Positions 17,243 through 26,764 of a stretch of 64,000 nucleotides of DNA are shown here, piece after piece (positions within the stretch are counted from its first letter, which is position 1; each line of letters starts with the position of its first letter). The DNA comes from Chitinophagales bacterium (lineage in GTDB: Bacteria; Bacteroidota; Bacteroidia; Chitinophagales; UBA8649). Position numbers and translations under genes: made by a program. The stretch covers positions 372,001 to 436,000 of the forward strand of contig JACJYT010000002.1 in the NCBI GenBank assembly GCA_020635975.1, written 5' to 3'. Below the pieces are notes generated by a model. The model made no database searches. It worked only from the letters and a program-made list of their open reading frames with translations, and was not told the DNA's origin.

Positions 17243-17995
17243 TTATAGATTTACTCTCTTGATAATTTTTAAAAAGTGACTATATTTTTTATTCTCCTTA
17301 TTATAGATTCCAACATGATCTAAAGTATCTATCCTTACCATGCCACTTGCATGAATAATTTCATTATTGCCTAAACAAATTCCGACATGAGTAATTTTAT
17401 CCTCTTTACCAAAAAAAGCTAAATCACCTTCTCTAGCTTCCCCAACGAAATTTAGGGTTTCTCCAATGCTAGCTTGTTGATACGCATCTCTGGGAAGAGA
17501 AATGGAAAAGAATTTATACACCATTTGAGTAAACCCAGAACAATCTATGCCAAAGGGATTTCTTCCTCCCCAAAGATAAGGTGCCCCTTCATACTTAAGA
17601 GCTATCTTTCTTAAATTACTAATGGGGTTCTTCGCTACTTCTATGGCTTTCCCGTTGTATAAATATTTTGTTTTTTCTATGCTAAAATTTATTCCATCAA
17701 AATTGGGTAAATTACTACCTAATACTAAGTTCATGGTTTTGTTTCCTAAATGACAAACATGAGAAGATTGTAAACTAATGTGCGAATTTACTTGCTCTTT
17801 ATTCAATTTAATATATTGCTTATTATCTATCCAAGCTTCATAATTATCGTGTAAACATCTTATCCAAGTCCAAGAATCTTTTATTTCTAGAATCTCCATG
17901 CATTCTCCAAAAAGCAATTGAGATATCATTTCAGATCGATCAGAATTTTCTGCGCGCAAAGGAGCAATAGACACATGACATATAGCTAACTCCAT
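17243..17995 (-). CDS. NlpC/P60-family (C40) peptidase with N-terminal SH3-like region
   Basis: The C-terminal domain (residues about 130-245) has the C40 triad: Cys in FGIDCSGF, His in ITHVGICL and His in EIIHASG. An SH3b-like region precedes it (residues about 1-65), as in YkfC and dipeptidyl-peptidase VI enzymes, which cut gamma-D-Glu-diamino acid bonds of peptidoglycan fragments. No signal peptide is visible at the N-terminus (MELAICHVSIAPL), so it probably recycles muropeptides in the cytoplasm. It is the first gene of a four-gene unit and has a TAnnTTTG box upstream. Confidence 0.92.
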   Translation of the reverse strand: MELAICHVSIAPLRAENSDRSEMISQLLFGECMEILEIKDSWTWIRCLHDNYEAWIDNKQYIKLNKEQVNSHISLQSSHVCHLGNKTMNLVLGSNLPNFDGINFSIEKTKYLYNGKAIEVAKNPISNLRKIALKYEGAPYLWGGRNPFGIDCSGFTQMVYKFFSISLPRDAYQQASIGETLNFVGEAREGDLAFFGKEDKITHVGICLGNNEIIHASGMVRIDTLDHVGIYNKENKKYSHFLKIIKRVNL

Positions 17996-18017
17996 ATTAT
18001 TAAATTGTTTTGAATGA

Positions 18018-18025
18018 CAAATCTA
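18018..18025 (-). promoter_or_regulatory. -7 promoter box for the NlpC/P60-sirtuin-Nudix unit
   Basis: The minus-strand octamer TAGATTTG fits TAnnTTTG and lies 22 bases upstream of the ATG at 17995. It faces away from the promoter of the giant PKD gene in the same intergenic region. No clear -33 element is seen. Confidence 0.45.
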
Positions 18026-18079
18026 AGTTAGTTTATTGAATTTTATTTACAACTTTATGCTAAACAATATCGTTATTGT

Positions 18080-18087
18080 TATATTTG
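18080..18087 (+). promoter_or_regulatory. -7 promoter box for the PKD adhesin and PorP/SprF gene
   Basis: TATATTTG fits TAnnTTTG and lies 21 bases upstream of the chosen ATG at 18109. This box lies downstream of the first possible start of the longest frame (18076), which supports the later start. Confidence 0.5.
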
Positions 18088-18108
18088 GTCTTCCTAAACA
18101 AATCAAAC

Positions 18109-21100
18109 ATGATAAAAAGGCTTACCCTGCTATTTTTTTTAATAGTTGTTTCACATCTTATTCAAGCTCAGGTAAATGCTTCTTTTGTAGCAAATCAAAC
18201 TGCGGGTTGTCCCAACCCTTTTTTAATGATTTTAAACGATAATAGTACTGGGGGACCTTTCACCTCTTACAATTGGACAATTACTGGTCCTGCTGGATAC
18301 GTACCTCCCCCTCCCGGAACGAGCAATCAATTTACTCAAGCTTTAACGATTCCTGGTTTTTACAGCATTACTCTTACCGTTTGTAATGGTCCGCAATGTG
18401 ATACCTTTGTAGGTGCTAATGCTATTGAGGTATATGCTAGACCTACTATAGCGATGAATGTTACTTCCTTAAGTGGTTGTCCTCCTCATCAAACTTGTTT
18501 TGATGGAACTTTTACGGCGGGTTGTGGAACTATTACATCTTCTTTTATAGATGTAAAAGATGGTACTGTTTATACCAATGTGGAAGACGTTTGCCATAAC
18601 TATGCTCTTTCTGGTAATTACAGTAATTTTACGGTTTCTGTAACGAATTCTTGTGGTTGTATTACCACTCAAAATGTTCCGGTAACGGTTAGTGTTTCGC
18701 CTGCTCCTATTGCAAACTTTACAGCAAACCAAACTTTTTCTTGTAATCCACCCCTAAATGTAAACTTTACAAATACTTCTACAAGTACTAATGCTGGTAG
18801 TGTTTATACTTGGTCTATTCCTGCGCTAGGCTTTACCAGTAACTCGCAAAATATTTCTCAAAGTTTTGGAGTTGGTTCTTATGATGTTCAACTTATTGTA
18901 AGCAATCCAAACGGCTGTAGTGATACAATTCTTCGACCTAATTATATTGTAGTTGGCGATCCTAATGCAAATTTTACTAGTAATGTAACAGCTGTTTGTC
19001 CCAATGGAACGGTGAATTTCACAAATCTTTCTTCAGGAACTCCAAGTTCAACTTTGTGGACTTTTGAAGGACACGGCACTTCGACAGCTGTAAGTCCGTC
19101 TAGGCAGTTTACTACTCCGGGTACTTGGGATGTTACTTTAATCAGTACCTATCCTGGGGGGTGTGCAGATACAATTACTATCCCAAATTATATAACGGTT
19201 TATAATCAACCAACCAATAACTTCACGGTTTCTGATAGTTCTTCTTGTTCTATCCCTTTCACTACTACCTTTACGAACACCTCTACTAATGCGGCAACTA
19301 CAACATGGTCGTTTCCTGGTGGTACGCCTTCAACTGGAACTGGCGCTGGTCCTTTCAACATTACCTATAATACCTTAGGTTCTAAGAATGTTACCATGAC
19401 AAGCACATCTGCTCAAGGTTGTGTCCGAACAACAGGTTTTGCAAATGTTATAACAGTTAGTCAATTGCAGGTTCAAATCATTGCAGATTCAACCAGTGGA
19501 TGTTCACCTTGGGCTGTTGATTTTGATTACAGCTTAAATCTTGGTGAAGTTGCAGCTACCACTAATTGGACATTTACGGGAGGAAGTCCAGCAAGTTCAA
19601 ATCTTCCAAACCCTTTGGTAACTTATACGAATTCTGGTTGTTATGATGTAGTTTTAAACGTTACTAGTACAAATGGATGTACTGGATCTGCTACAGCCAA
19701 TGATATAGTTTGTGTTGGAAATGCACCAGTAGGAAGCTTTGTTGCTACTCCTAATGACATTTGTTTTGAAGAAGAAGAAGTTTGTGTTACATATACAGGA
19801 AGCCCTGCTGATTCACTTTGGTGGTATTTTGGAGATCCAGCACCTCCAGTTTGGGCTTCAGTTGGGGCCGTAACTTGCCATTCATACTCTAATGAACTTG
19901 GAGATTTTTCGATTACTTTGGTACCTTTTAATAATGGTTGTCCTGGAGACACAGTAATCTATGTAGATACAGTTCATGTTCTAGGACCTATTGCGGCATT
20001 TTCTAGTGCGTTTGACGGTTGCCCTACTTGGAATACTTTTAATTTTACGGATGAATCGACGGACGCAGATTCCATCTATTATACTTTTGGTGATCCAACC
20101 ACTAATTTAGATTTCTCGAGTTTGCCAGATCCTTCTTGGACTTATCCTGCAATTGATTCTATTAAAACTTATACGGTTACGCAATATGCTTATAGCAGTA
20201 TAACGGGATGTGAACATCAAGTTTCTAATGATATCGTGGTTTATCCACCTAATGCTCAATTCACCTTTAACAATTCTGTTGGATGTGCACCACAAACAAT
20301 TCAATTCCAAAATACTTCATTTTTTCCCGGTTCTGGAAACAACACTATTTGGAATTGGAATGGCGCAAATGTATATTCAGGTCCATCACCAGGGGGAAGT
20401 GTTTGGACTCCAAACAGTCCTGCTAATCGTACATTTAGTGTGCCAGGAACCTATTCTGTAGGCTTAAGAAATAGTGATAATAGAGGTTGCTTAGATACTT
20501 TGTTTCGACCAAATTTGATTCAAATTCATGGTATTATTTCAGGCTTTACTCAGAATACAACATCTGGATGTGCACCTTTGGAGGTAAATTTTGTGGATAC
20601 TTCTGTTGCCCCATTAACTTTTGTTGCATCATGGCATTGGGATTTTGGAGTTCCTTCATTGACGGATGATACTGCAAATATTCCAAATCCAACTTTTATT
20701 TATACCAATGAAGGGGTGTATAATGTTAGCTTGACAGTTGTAGACAGCTTTGGATGTGTTCGGGTTGTTAATAGAACTATTTCGGTATTTGGACCAAATG
20801 CAAGTTTTTCTGTTTCAGACACCTTTGTATGTAACAATCAAAGTATTAACATTACCAACTTATCTACTGGCTCTAATTTAGATTATAACTGGCAGTTTTC
20901 TAATGCGAGCCCTATAAGCGACACAACAGCTTCACCAGGAACTATTACTTTTAATGCTGAAGGAATCCAAAGTGTATTCTTAGAGGTCACAGATAATTTA
21001 GGTTGTTCTAGCGATACTACTATTTCTGTTTCTGTTTTTAACGTGGTGGCAGATGGTTTTGCCAATCTAGATTCGGTTACTTGTTTCGCTAATATAGTTC

Positions 21101-24100
21101 CAATTAGTTTCTCAAATACCTCTTATAACAATATAGATTCATCTAGTGTTTGGTGGGATTTAGGAAATGGAACTACCTCAAATTTATTCAATCCTTCAGC
21201 AATTTATAATGTTGCAGGTACCTACCAAATTTCTATGTCGATTGCATCTAATACGGGCTGTGTGGATACAGCGGTAATTGATACGATCGTAGTGGGCGGG
21301 CCTTATGCAAATATTGCTGTTTTGAATGAAGATACAGGGTGCCTTTGTCATACCGTATCTTTTGAAATTACTTCTTGGAATGCAAATAACACTTCCTTTA
21401 TCCCCGGTGATGGAACGATTATACCTTATGTTCCTAACGGATTACTAGGAGATACTATTGTGGATACCTTGCAATATCAATATTGTACAGTAGGTAATTT
21501 TGTTCCTCAAGTTTTCATTGACGACGGTAACTGCTCTGGAAACGTATTGTTAAATGATACCCTACTCATTGATAGTATAGTCATCAACTTTACGTTCGAT
21601 GATTCAAATTTATGCGATTCGGGTCAAATATGCTTTACGGATTTATCTGTAAGCCAAGTTTTAGGAGCGAGTGGCATTAATTCTTGGCTATGGGATTTTG
21701 GCGATGGAGATACTAGTAGCCAGCAAAATCCTTGTCATTTTTATACCAATCCTGGAGCCTATTATGTTAGTTTAGTGGTGGGTAATTTAACGGGATGTTT
21801 TGATACCCTGATAATAGAAGCTTACATTCCATTTTCTCCAATCGTGGCAATAGATATCGCCGATTCCACAGCTTGCTTTTCTTTGGATGCTTTCTTCTAT
21901 GATTCTACGCAAATCGATCCTAGAGCAACAATTAGTTCTTGGTTTTGGGATTTTGGAGATATTAATAGCTTAGCGGATACCGCTGTAACACAAAATTCTA
22001 ACTATTTCTTTGATCAAATTGGACAAAGTTATACCAGCTTAGTGGTTGTAGATAGTTTTGGCTGTATAGGTCGAGATTCTATATTAATGGAAATTTTCGC
22101 CTTACCAACCGTGCTGGCGGGTCAGGATCAAAGTATCTGTTATGGCGATAGTGCGCAACTGAGTGCAAGTGGAGCGCAATCTTTTATTTGGACCCCAAAT
22201 TGGTTTATTTCAGATACTAGTGTTTTTGATCCTTTTGTTTTTCCTATTAGTGATACTAGTTATATTGTTCAAGGAATCGATACGAATTCCTGTTCGAATT
22301 ACGATACTTTGAGTGTTGAAGTAAATTTAATTCAAGCGAATTTTACTTCTAGTTTAGCCTGTTTGGGAGATAGTATGCTATTCACAGATCTTTCTTCCTC
22401 AGATGGGAATATCATTTCTTGGAATTGGGACTTTGATGAGCCTGCAAGTGGAGCAAATAATACTTCGGTACTTCAAAATCCTGCGCACTTATATGCTACT
22501 GTTGGAAGTTTCGATGTGCTTTTAGAAATTGAGGATGATAATTCCTGTACCATAGATACCCTGATTCCTGTTTTTATTAATCAAGCACCTATTGCCAGTT
22601 TTGTTGCGGATTCTGCATGTTTAGGAAGCCCTAATAATTTTGATGCCTCTATTTCAAATGGATCTGGTGCGAATATTACTTCTTATCATTGGGATTTTGG
22701 CATAAGTTCTTCAACTAGCGATACTTCTAATTTGTTAAACCCTAGTTTCACTTATCCGACAGTGGGAAGCTATACAGTGTGCTTAACAATTTTTACGGAT
22801 CAGCTTTGTGCAGGTAATTCTGACGATACCTGTTACATCGTTGAAGTGTTCACTTTACCAACGGCAGATTTTGAAGCGGATACAGTTTGTCAAAATAATC
22901 CAAGTTCTTTCATAGACTTAAGTACAGCTGGAAATGGTGGAAGTATTGTTTCTAGCACTTGGAATTTTGGTCAAACCATCGGCGATACTTTGCAAATTAA
23001 TGGCTCGCCTGCCAACACAAGTTTTACCTATACTTCTTTTGGGTCGTACAATGCAAGTTTAACCTTAGTTGATAGTCGGGCATGTACTGCTCAAGTAAGT
23101 AAACAGGTAGAAGTAATAGCGCTCCCTAGTGTAAGTTTTAGCGCAGCTTCTTTTTGTCAGAATGAGGACAATACTTTTGTGAGTTTACCTGAAATAGGAT
23201 TAGATAGCTTGTATGCCGTAGAAAATTATTATTGGAATTTCGATGAAGGTGCTGGTTTTGTGCAAGGAGATAGTATTCAGGTATTTTCTTTTGCCGTTTC
23301 AGGTTCTCATAACATTCGCCATGTAGTCGAAAATGAGTTTGGTTGTACGGATACATTTGCACAAACTGTGTTCATTAATCCAGCTCCTATTGCGGTGATT
23401 ACAGGAGATAATACGGTTTGTTCTGGAACAAGTACGAATTTAAGTGGAGCAAGTTCTACTGTTTCTGTACCTCCTGCTAGCTATAATTGGAGTGTATCTG
23501 CCGGACAAACTTCTAATATTACTTACCTGCCAAGTGCCGATGGCCCTGTTTCTTTAGTGGTAGTAGACGGAAATGGCTGTTCTGATAGCACTTTTATTGA
23601 TATTGATGTGCTTGAAGCCGCAGATGTAGATTTTGAATGGACAGATGCTTGTGAAGATATTCAATTCACTGTAAATTCGACATCAACGCCAGGGGATGGG
23701 GCTATTATTTCTTATGCTTGGACCTTAAACTCTAATTCTTCAGGGGTTGCTAATTTCGTTGGACAAAGTTTTAATTATCAAGTAACTAGTTTGGATACCA
23801 TCAGCGTGAATCTTACTGTAGTAGACATTAATACTTGCGTGAGTAGCTTCACTCAAAATATAATTGTAGACCAACAAGTGGATTTAAGTTTCTTGGCGAG
23901 TGATACTTTCTTATGCCCAGGTCAAAGTATAGTATTTGATATTAACGATACTACCCAATTTACCGCGGTAGGTGTTGGTTCTGTCTTATGGTCGCCGGCT
24001 TCTAGTATTGATGATCCAAATTCGGAAGTAGTGGTTTTAAGTCCAACTTTACCAACTACTTACCAAGTTATAGCTTACAGTACGCTAAATCAATGTCCAC

Positions 24101-24711
24101 CAGACGAGGAGAATAGTATTTTTGTAGATCTAGCTCCAGATCCGGTTATCGAGTTAGATGCTGTACCTAATCCAGTATTGGCTGGTGCAACTAGTTCTAT
24201 TACTGCGCTAGTAATTCCTTTTGATTTTTCAACCGATAGTTTAATATGGGAAGATCCAAATGGAAGTTTGAACACACTATTAGGCTTTAATATAGAAGCT
24301 AGTCCTTTAGAAGAAACAAATTATCCAGTTCAACTCGTATACCTCTACCATGGTTACTATTGTACAAAAGATACTTTTATCAATATTCAAATTTTAGATG
24401 TTTGTAACGGAGAAATTATTTATGCTCCAAATATCTTTACTCCGAATAATGATGGCAAGAATGACGTGTATAAGCTTAGTGGTTATGGTATTGATGTAGT
24501 CAGTTCTCTAAGAGTATTTGATAGATGGGGGCAGGTGATGTATGATGGTGCCAATTTGGAGGTAGATAACGGACGTATGGTTACTGGATGGGATGGCAAT
24601 AATAGAGAAGGAAAAGCATGTAATTCAGGTGTTTACGTTTATACATACGAGTTGGTTTGCGCTAACGGAGATATTGTGAAAGGTAGTGGAAACATCACTT
24701 TAATTAAGTAG
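18109..24711 (+). CDS. Giant PKD-repeat surface protein with T9SS type B sorting domain
   Basis: This secreted protein has 2200 residues. It begins at the ATG that gives the signal peptide MIKRLTLLFFLIVVSHLIQAQ, not 11 codons earlier. The body consists of many PKD/PKD-like immunoglobulin-type domains of roughly 80-100 residues. They are recognised by recurring cores such as WDFGDGD, WFWDFGD and WNWDFDE, followed by YxxxGxYxVxLxVxxxxGC. Regularly spaced Cys pairs (AxFTSxxxxxCxP) open most domains. Residues about 2097-2200 form the gliding-type (type B) C-terminal domain: YAPNIFTPNNDGKNDVY, LRVFDRWGQVMYDG and GSGNITLIK. Only 6 bp separate it from a PorP/SprF gene, the usual arrangement for a type B cargo and its dedicated outer-membrane partner. 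Confidence 0.93.
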   Translation: MIKRLTLLFFLIVVSHLIQAQVNASFVANQTAGCPNPFLMILNDNSTGGPFTSYNWTITGPAGYVPPPPGTSNQFTQALTIPGFYSITLTVCNGPQCDTFVGANAIEVYARPTIAMNVTSLSGCPPHQTCFDGTFTAGCGTITSSFIDVKDGTVYTNVEDVCHNYALSGNYSNFTVSVTNSCGCITTQNVPVTVSVSPAPIANFTANQTFSCNPPLNVNFTNTSTSTNAGSVYTWSIPALGFTSNSQNISQSFGVGSYDVQLIVSNPNGCSDTILRPNYIVVGDPNANFTSNVTAVCPNGTVNFTNLSSGTPSSTLWTFEGHGTSTAVSPSRQFTTPGTWDVTLISTYPGGCADTITIPNYITVYNQPTNNFTVSDSSSCSIPFTTTFTNTSTNAATTTWSFPGGTPSTGTGAGPFNITYNTLGSKNVTMTSTSAQGCVRTTGFANVITVSQLQVQIIADSTSGCSPWAVDFDYSLNLGEVAATTNWTFTGGSPASSNLPNPLVTYTNSGCYDVVLNVTSTNGCTGSATANDIVCVGNAPVGSFVATPNDICFEEEEVCVTYTGSPADSLWWYFGDPAPPVWASVGAVTCHSYSNELGDFSITLVPFNNGCPGDTVIYVDTVHVLGPIAAFSSAFDGCPTWNTFNFTDESTDADSIYYTFGDPTTNLDFSSLPDPSWTYPAIDSIKTYTVTQYAYSSITGCEHQVSNDIVVYPPNAQFTFNNSVGCAPQTIQFQNTSFFPGSGNNTIWNWNGANVYSGPSPGGSVWTPNSPANRTFSVPGTYSVGLRNSDNRGCLDTLFRPNLIQIHGIISGFTQNTTSGCAPLEVNFVDTSVAPLTFVASWHWDFGVPSLTDDTANIPNPTFIYTNEGVYNVSLTVVDSFGCVRVVNRTISVFGPNASFSVSDTFVCNNQSINITNLSTGSNLDYNWQFSNASPISDTTASPGTITFNAEGIQSVFLEVTDNLGCSSDTTISVSVFNVVADGFANLDSVTCFANIVPISFSNTSYNNIDSSSVWWDLGNGTTSNLFNPSAIYNVAGTYQISMSIASNTGCVDTAVIDTIVVGGPYANIAVLNEDTGCLCHTVSFEITSWNANNTSFIPGDGTIIPYVPNGLLGDTIVDTLQYQYCTVGNFVPQVFIDDGNCSGNVLLNDTLLIDSIVINFTFDDSNLCDSGQICFTDLSVSQVLGASGINSWLWDFGDGDTSSQQNPCHFYTNPGAYYVSLVVGNLTGCFDTLIIEAYIPFSPIVAIDIADSTACFSLDAFFYDSTQIDPRATISSWFWDFGDINSLADTAVTQNSNYFFDQIGQSYTSLVVVDSFGCIGRDSILMEIFALPTVLAGQDQSICYGDSAQLSASGAQSFIWTPNWFISDTSVFDPFVFPISDTSYIVQGIDTNSCSNYDTLSVEVNLIQANFTSSLACLGDSMLFTDLSSSDGNIISWNWDFDEPASGANNTSVLQNPAHLYATVGSFDVLLEIEDDNSCTIDTLIPVFINQAPIASFVADSACLGSPNNFDASISNGSGANITSYHWDFGISSSTSDTSNLLNPSFTYPTVGSYTVCLTIFTDQLCAGNSDDTCYIVEVFTLPTADFEADTVCQNNPSSFIDLSTAGNGGSIVSSTWNFGQTIGDTLQINGSPANTSFTYTSFGSYNASLTLVDSRACTAQVSKQVEVIALPSVSFSAASFCQNEDNTFVSLPEIGLDSLYAVENYYWNFDEGAGFVQGDSIQVFSFAVSGSHNIRHVVENEFGCTDTFAQTVFINPAPIAVITGDNTVCSGTSTNLSGASSTVSVPPASYNWSVSAGQTSNITYLPSADGPVSLVVVDGNGCSDSTFIDIDVLEAADVDFEWTDACEDIQFTVNSTSTPGDGAIISYAWTLNSNSSGVANFVGQSFNYQVTSLDTISVNLTVVDINTCVSSFTQNIIVDQQVDLSFLASDTFLCPGQSIVFDINDTTQFTAVGVGSVLWSPASSIDDPNSEVVVLSPTLPTTYQVIAYSTLNQCPPDEENSIFVDLAPDPVIELDAVPNPVLAGATSSITALVIPFDFSTDSLIWEDPNGSLNTLLGFNIEASPLEETNYPVQLVYLYHGYYCTKDTFINIQILDVCNGEIIYAPNIFTPNNDGKNDVYKLSGYGIDVVSSLRVFDRWGQVMYDGANLEVDNGRMVTGWDGNNREGKACNSGVYVYTYELVCANGDIVKGSGNITLIK

Positions 24712-24717
24712 GATTTT

Positions 24718-25731
24718 ATGAAGAAAGTTATTTTAGCGCTTGCATTTTTATGGACAATTAGCGCAAAAGCACAAGATGTTCATTTTTCAAATTTTAATGC
24801 ACAACCCCTTCTACTAAATCCAGCGTTGTCTGGATTGAATGGCTGCGATTGGCGAGTAGGGGCAAATTTTAGAACGCAATGGTTGGGAGTTTCTCAAGGG
24901 AATACCTATAGAACCGCTTCTGTTTTTTCTGATTTTGCGCTTGGGAAACCTACAAAGTATTCCAATTTTGCAGGTATGGGTTTATCTTTTATTTCGGACC
25001 AAGCTGGAGATTTAAACTATAATACGAATAGAATTGATTTTTCTTTAGCCTACCATTTGATGCTTAAGAGTAGAGCTAGACAATCGATTTCTTTTGGTTT
25101 ACAAGGTGGTTTTGCCCATAGAGGCTTTAATCAGAGTAAGGCCTTATTCGAATTTGACCCAATTAGTGGAGAACCTGTGCTTAGTGCAGTAGAGAACTTT
25201 GATGCTAGCACTAGAATGTATGGTGATGCGGCATTAGGTGTTTTATATTCTGCTTCTCCAAGAGATAATTCTAATTTCTATGCAGGCTTTGCACTTCAGC
25301 ATGTCAATCAGCCAAATATCTCAAGTTTTAATATTAACCGAGATCAAAGTGAGCGTTTATACATGAAATTCACCTTTCATGGGGGAGCTTTGATACCTCT
25401 AAGTGAGCAAGTTTCTTTAATGCCAAGTTATCTCGTGTTAAAACAAGGACCGAGCTATGAAATCAACGTTTCTTCTTATATTAAGTATAAATTTAGCAGT
25501 ATCCCAGCGGTAAAGACAGCAATTTATTTTGGTGCGATGTATCGCGTATTAGATGCTGTAATTTTAGGAGCAAGAGCGGATATTAAAGGCGCTCAAATTC
25601 ACTTTAGCTACGATCTTAATTTATCAAAGCTAACCAGCGCTTCAAGAGCTAATGGAGGTCCGGAAATTGCTGTGATTTATACCGGCTGCTTTAATAGAAA
25701 GAATAACGATCGTTATTGTCCTGCCTTCTAA
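24718..25731 (+). CDS. PorP/SprF-family type IX secretion membrane protein
   Basis: This 337-residue outer-membrane protein has the signal peptide MKKVILALAFLWTISAKAQ. The PorP/SprF family start follows: DVHFSNFNAQPLLLNPALSG, then RVGANFRTQW. Alternating beta-strand-like segments run through the rest of the protein. In Flavobacterium, SprF is needed for surface delivery of SprB, and PorP-type proteins hold type B cargo at the T9SS attachment complex. Its position 6 bp downstream of the PKD adhesin strongly suggests it serves that protein. There is no sign of a separate promoter. Confidence 0.94.
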   Translation: MKKVILALAFLWTISAKAQDVHFSNFNAQPLLLNPALSGLNGCDWRVGANFRTQWLGVSQGNTYRTASVFSDFALGKPTKYSNFAGMGLSFISDQAGDLNYNTNRIDFSLAYHLMLKSRARQSISFGLQGGFAHRGFNQSKALFEFDPISGEPVLSAVENFDASTRMYGDAALGVLYSASPRDNSNFYAGFALQHVNQPNISSFNINRDQSERLYMKFTFHGGALIPLSEQVSLMPSYLVLKQGPSYEINVSSYIKYKFSSIPAVKTAIYFGAMYRVLDAVILGARADIKGAQIHFSYDLNLSKLTSASRANGGPEIAVIYTGCFNRKNNDRYCPAF

Positions 25732-25756
25732 ATAGGATTAGAATTATGATCAAATA

Positions 25757-26758
25757 CTAGTTGTGAAGGTTTTTGATTAACCAAAGGTCCTGAGAGCTGG
25801 CTAAGTTAGATGCTAACATGGCTTTTGCTTTAAGGTAGTTTTCGTCGGCAAAAATGCAAACTCTGTAAAAAGAACTTTCTGCACTCAAAACATAAGAATC
25901 TAAACCTTGTCCAAATAAAGTTTCTTCATAACGCTCCGCATTTTGAAGACTAGAATAGGATCCTAGCACAATGTAATAGCCTTCTGCAAGTCCTTCTTCT
26001 TCTATACTTAACACTCTATTTCGCATTAAACCTTCTTTTTGGTCTACTGGATTGATCAATTCGAAGCTGCTAAGTTTTTGATTTTCAAAACTTACAACAT
26101 GGCTGTCGTTTGGAAACAATAAATCTACAAAACCTGCCTTTTGTACACTTCCTTCAAGAAAGTGGGTATCTGTAAAGATTAAAGTAAACAAAGAAATAAT
26201 TAGGAGGATAGAACTTACAAAACCAGCAATTGCAAGTTTAGATCGTTTACGACTAATTTGTTTTCTTTCTTCTTTAGCTACTTGTATTTGTAGTTCTTTC
26301 TTGTTAAGCTTTGTATTATTCGAGCTAGAAATTATCTCTTTTGCGATAGCTTTGGCAGCTATTTTTTGCAAACCGAAAGACTCTTTATCTACTACAATAC
26401 TATTGCTTGCTTTAAAAACTACTTGACCTTCTTCACCGAGGCTAAAATTTCCTATTTGTCGGAGGGAATGCTTTTTATCTTTTTTTAAAGTATAAGCTAG
26501 CTGAGAAGCATAGCTTAAAACTTGGTTTTTGGCAGAGCTATATTCTAAACCATAAGTCCCCATCAATGCGCCTGTTAAGAGCTCGTCATCGTGAATTACA
26601 TTGCGGTTAAAAGCTATTTGTTTGGATGGCGGATAAATTACATGGGTTTGTATATCGCTGGGAACAGACTTTAATATAAAAGCCCCGAAGCCCGGCAAAA
26701 CCACACATTGGTTATTCTTTAATAATTCTAAAATATGTTTTTCAAAATCGATGATCAT
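25757..26758 (-). CDS. HU/CCDC81-like and SPOR domain membrane protein
   Basis: This 333-residue protein begins with two CCDC81-type HU-like bacterial modules (residues about 1-60 and 65-135; FEKHILELLKNNQCVVLPGFGAF and RQIGNFSLG). A basic stretch (KEERKQISRKRSK) and one transmembrane helix at about 171-193 follow. It ends with a SPOR domain (about 258-333; YYIVLGSYSSLQNAERYEETL). SPOR domains bind denuded peptidoglycan at division sites. The HU-like modules would sit in the cytoplasm and the SPOR in the periplasm. Function is unknown. It starts 6 bp after the barrel gene and is the third gene of a tight TPR-barrel-SPOR unit. Confidence 0.87.
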   Translation of the reverse strand: MIIDFEKHILELLKNNQCVVLPGFGAFILKSVPSDIQTHVIYPPSKQIAFNRNVIHDDELLTGALMGTYGLEYSSAKNQVLSYASQLAYTLKKDKKHSLRQIGNFSLGEEGQVVFKASNSIVVDKESFGLQKIAAKAIAKEIISSSNNTKLNKKELQIQVAKEERKQISRKRSKLAIAGFVSSILLIISLFTLIFTDTHFLEGSVQKAGFVDLLFPNDSHVVSFENQKLSSFELINPVDQKEGLMRNRVLSIEEEGLAEGYYIVLGSYSSLQNAERYEETLFGQGLDSYVLSAESSFYRVCIFADENYLKAKAMLASNLASSQDLWLIKNLHN

Positions 26759-26764
26759 ATTTTC

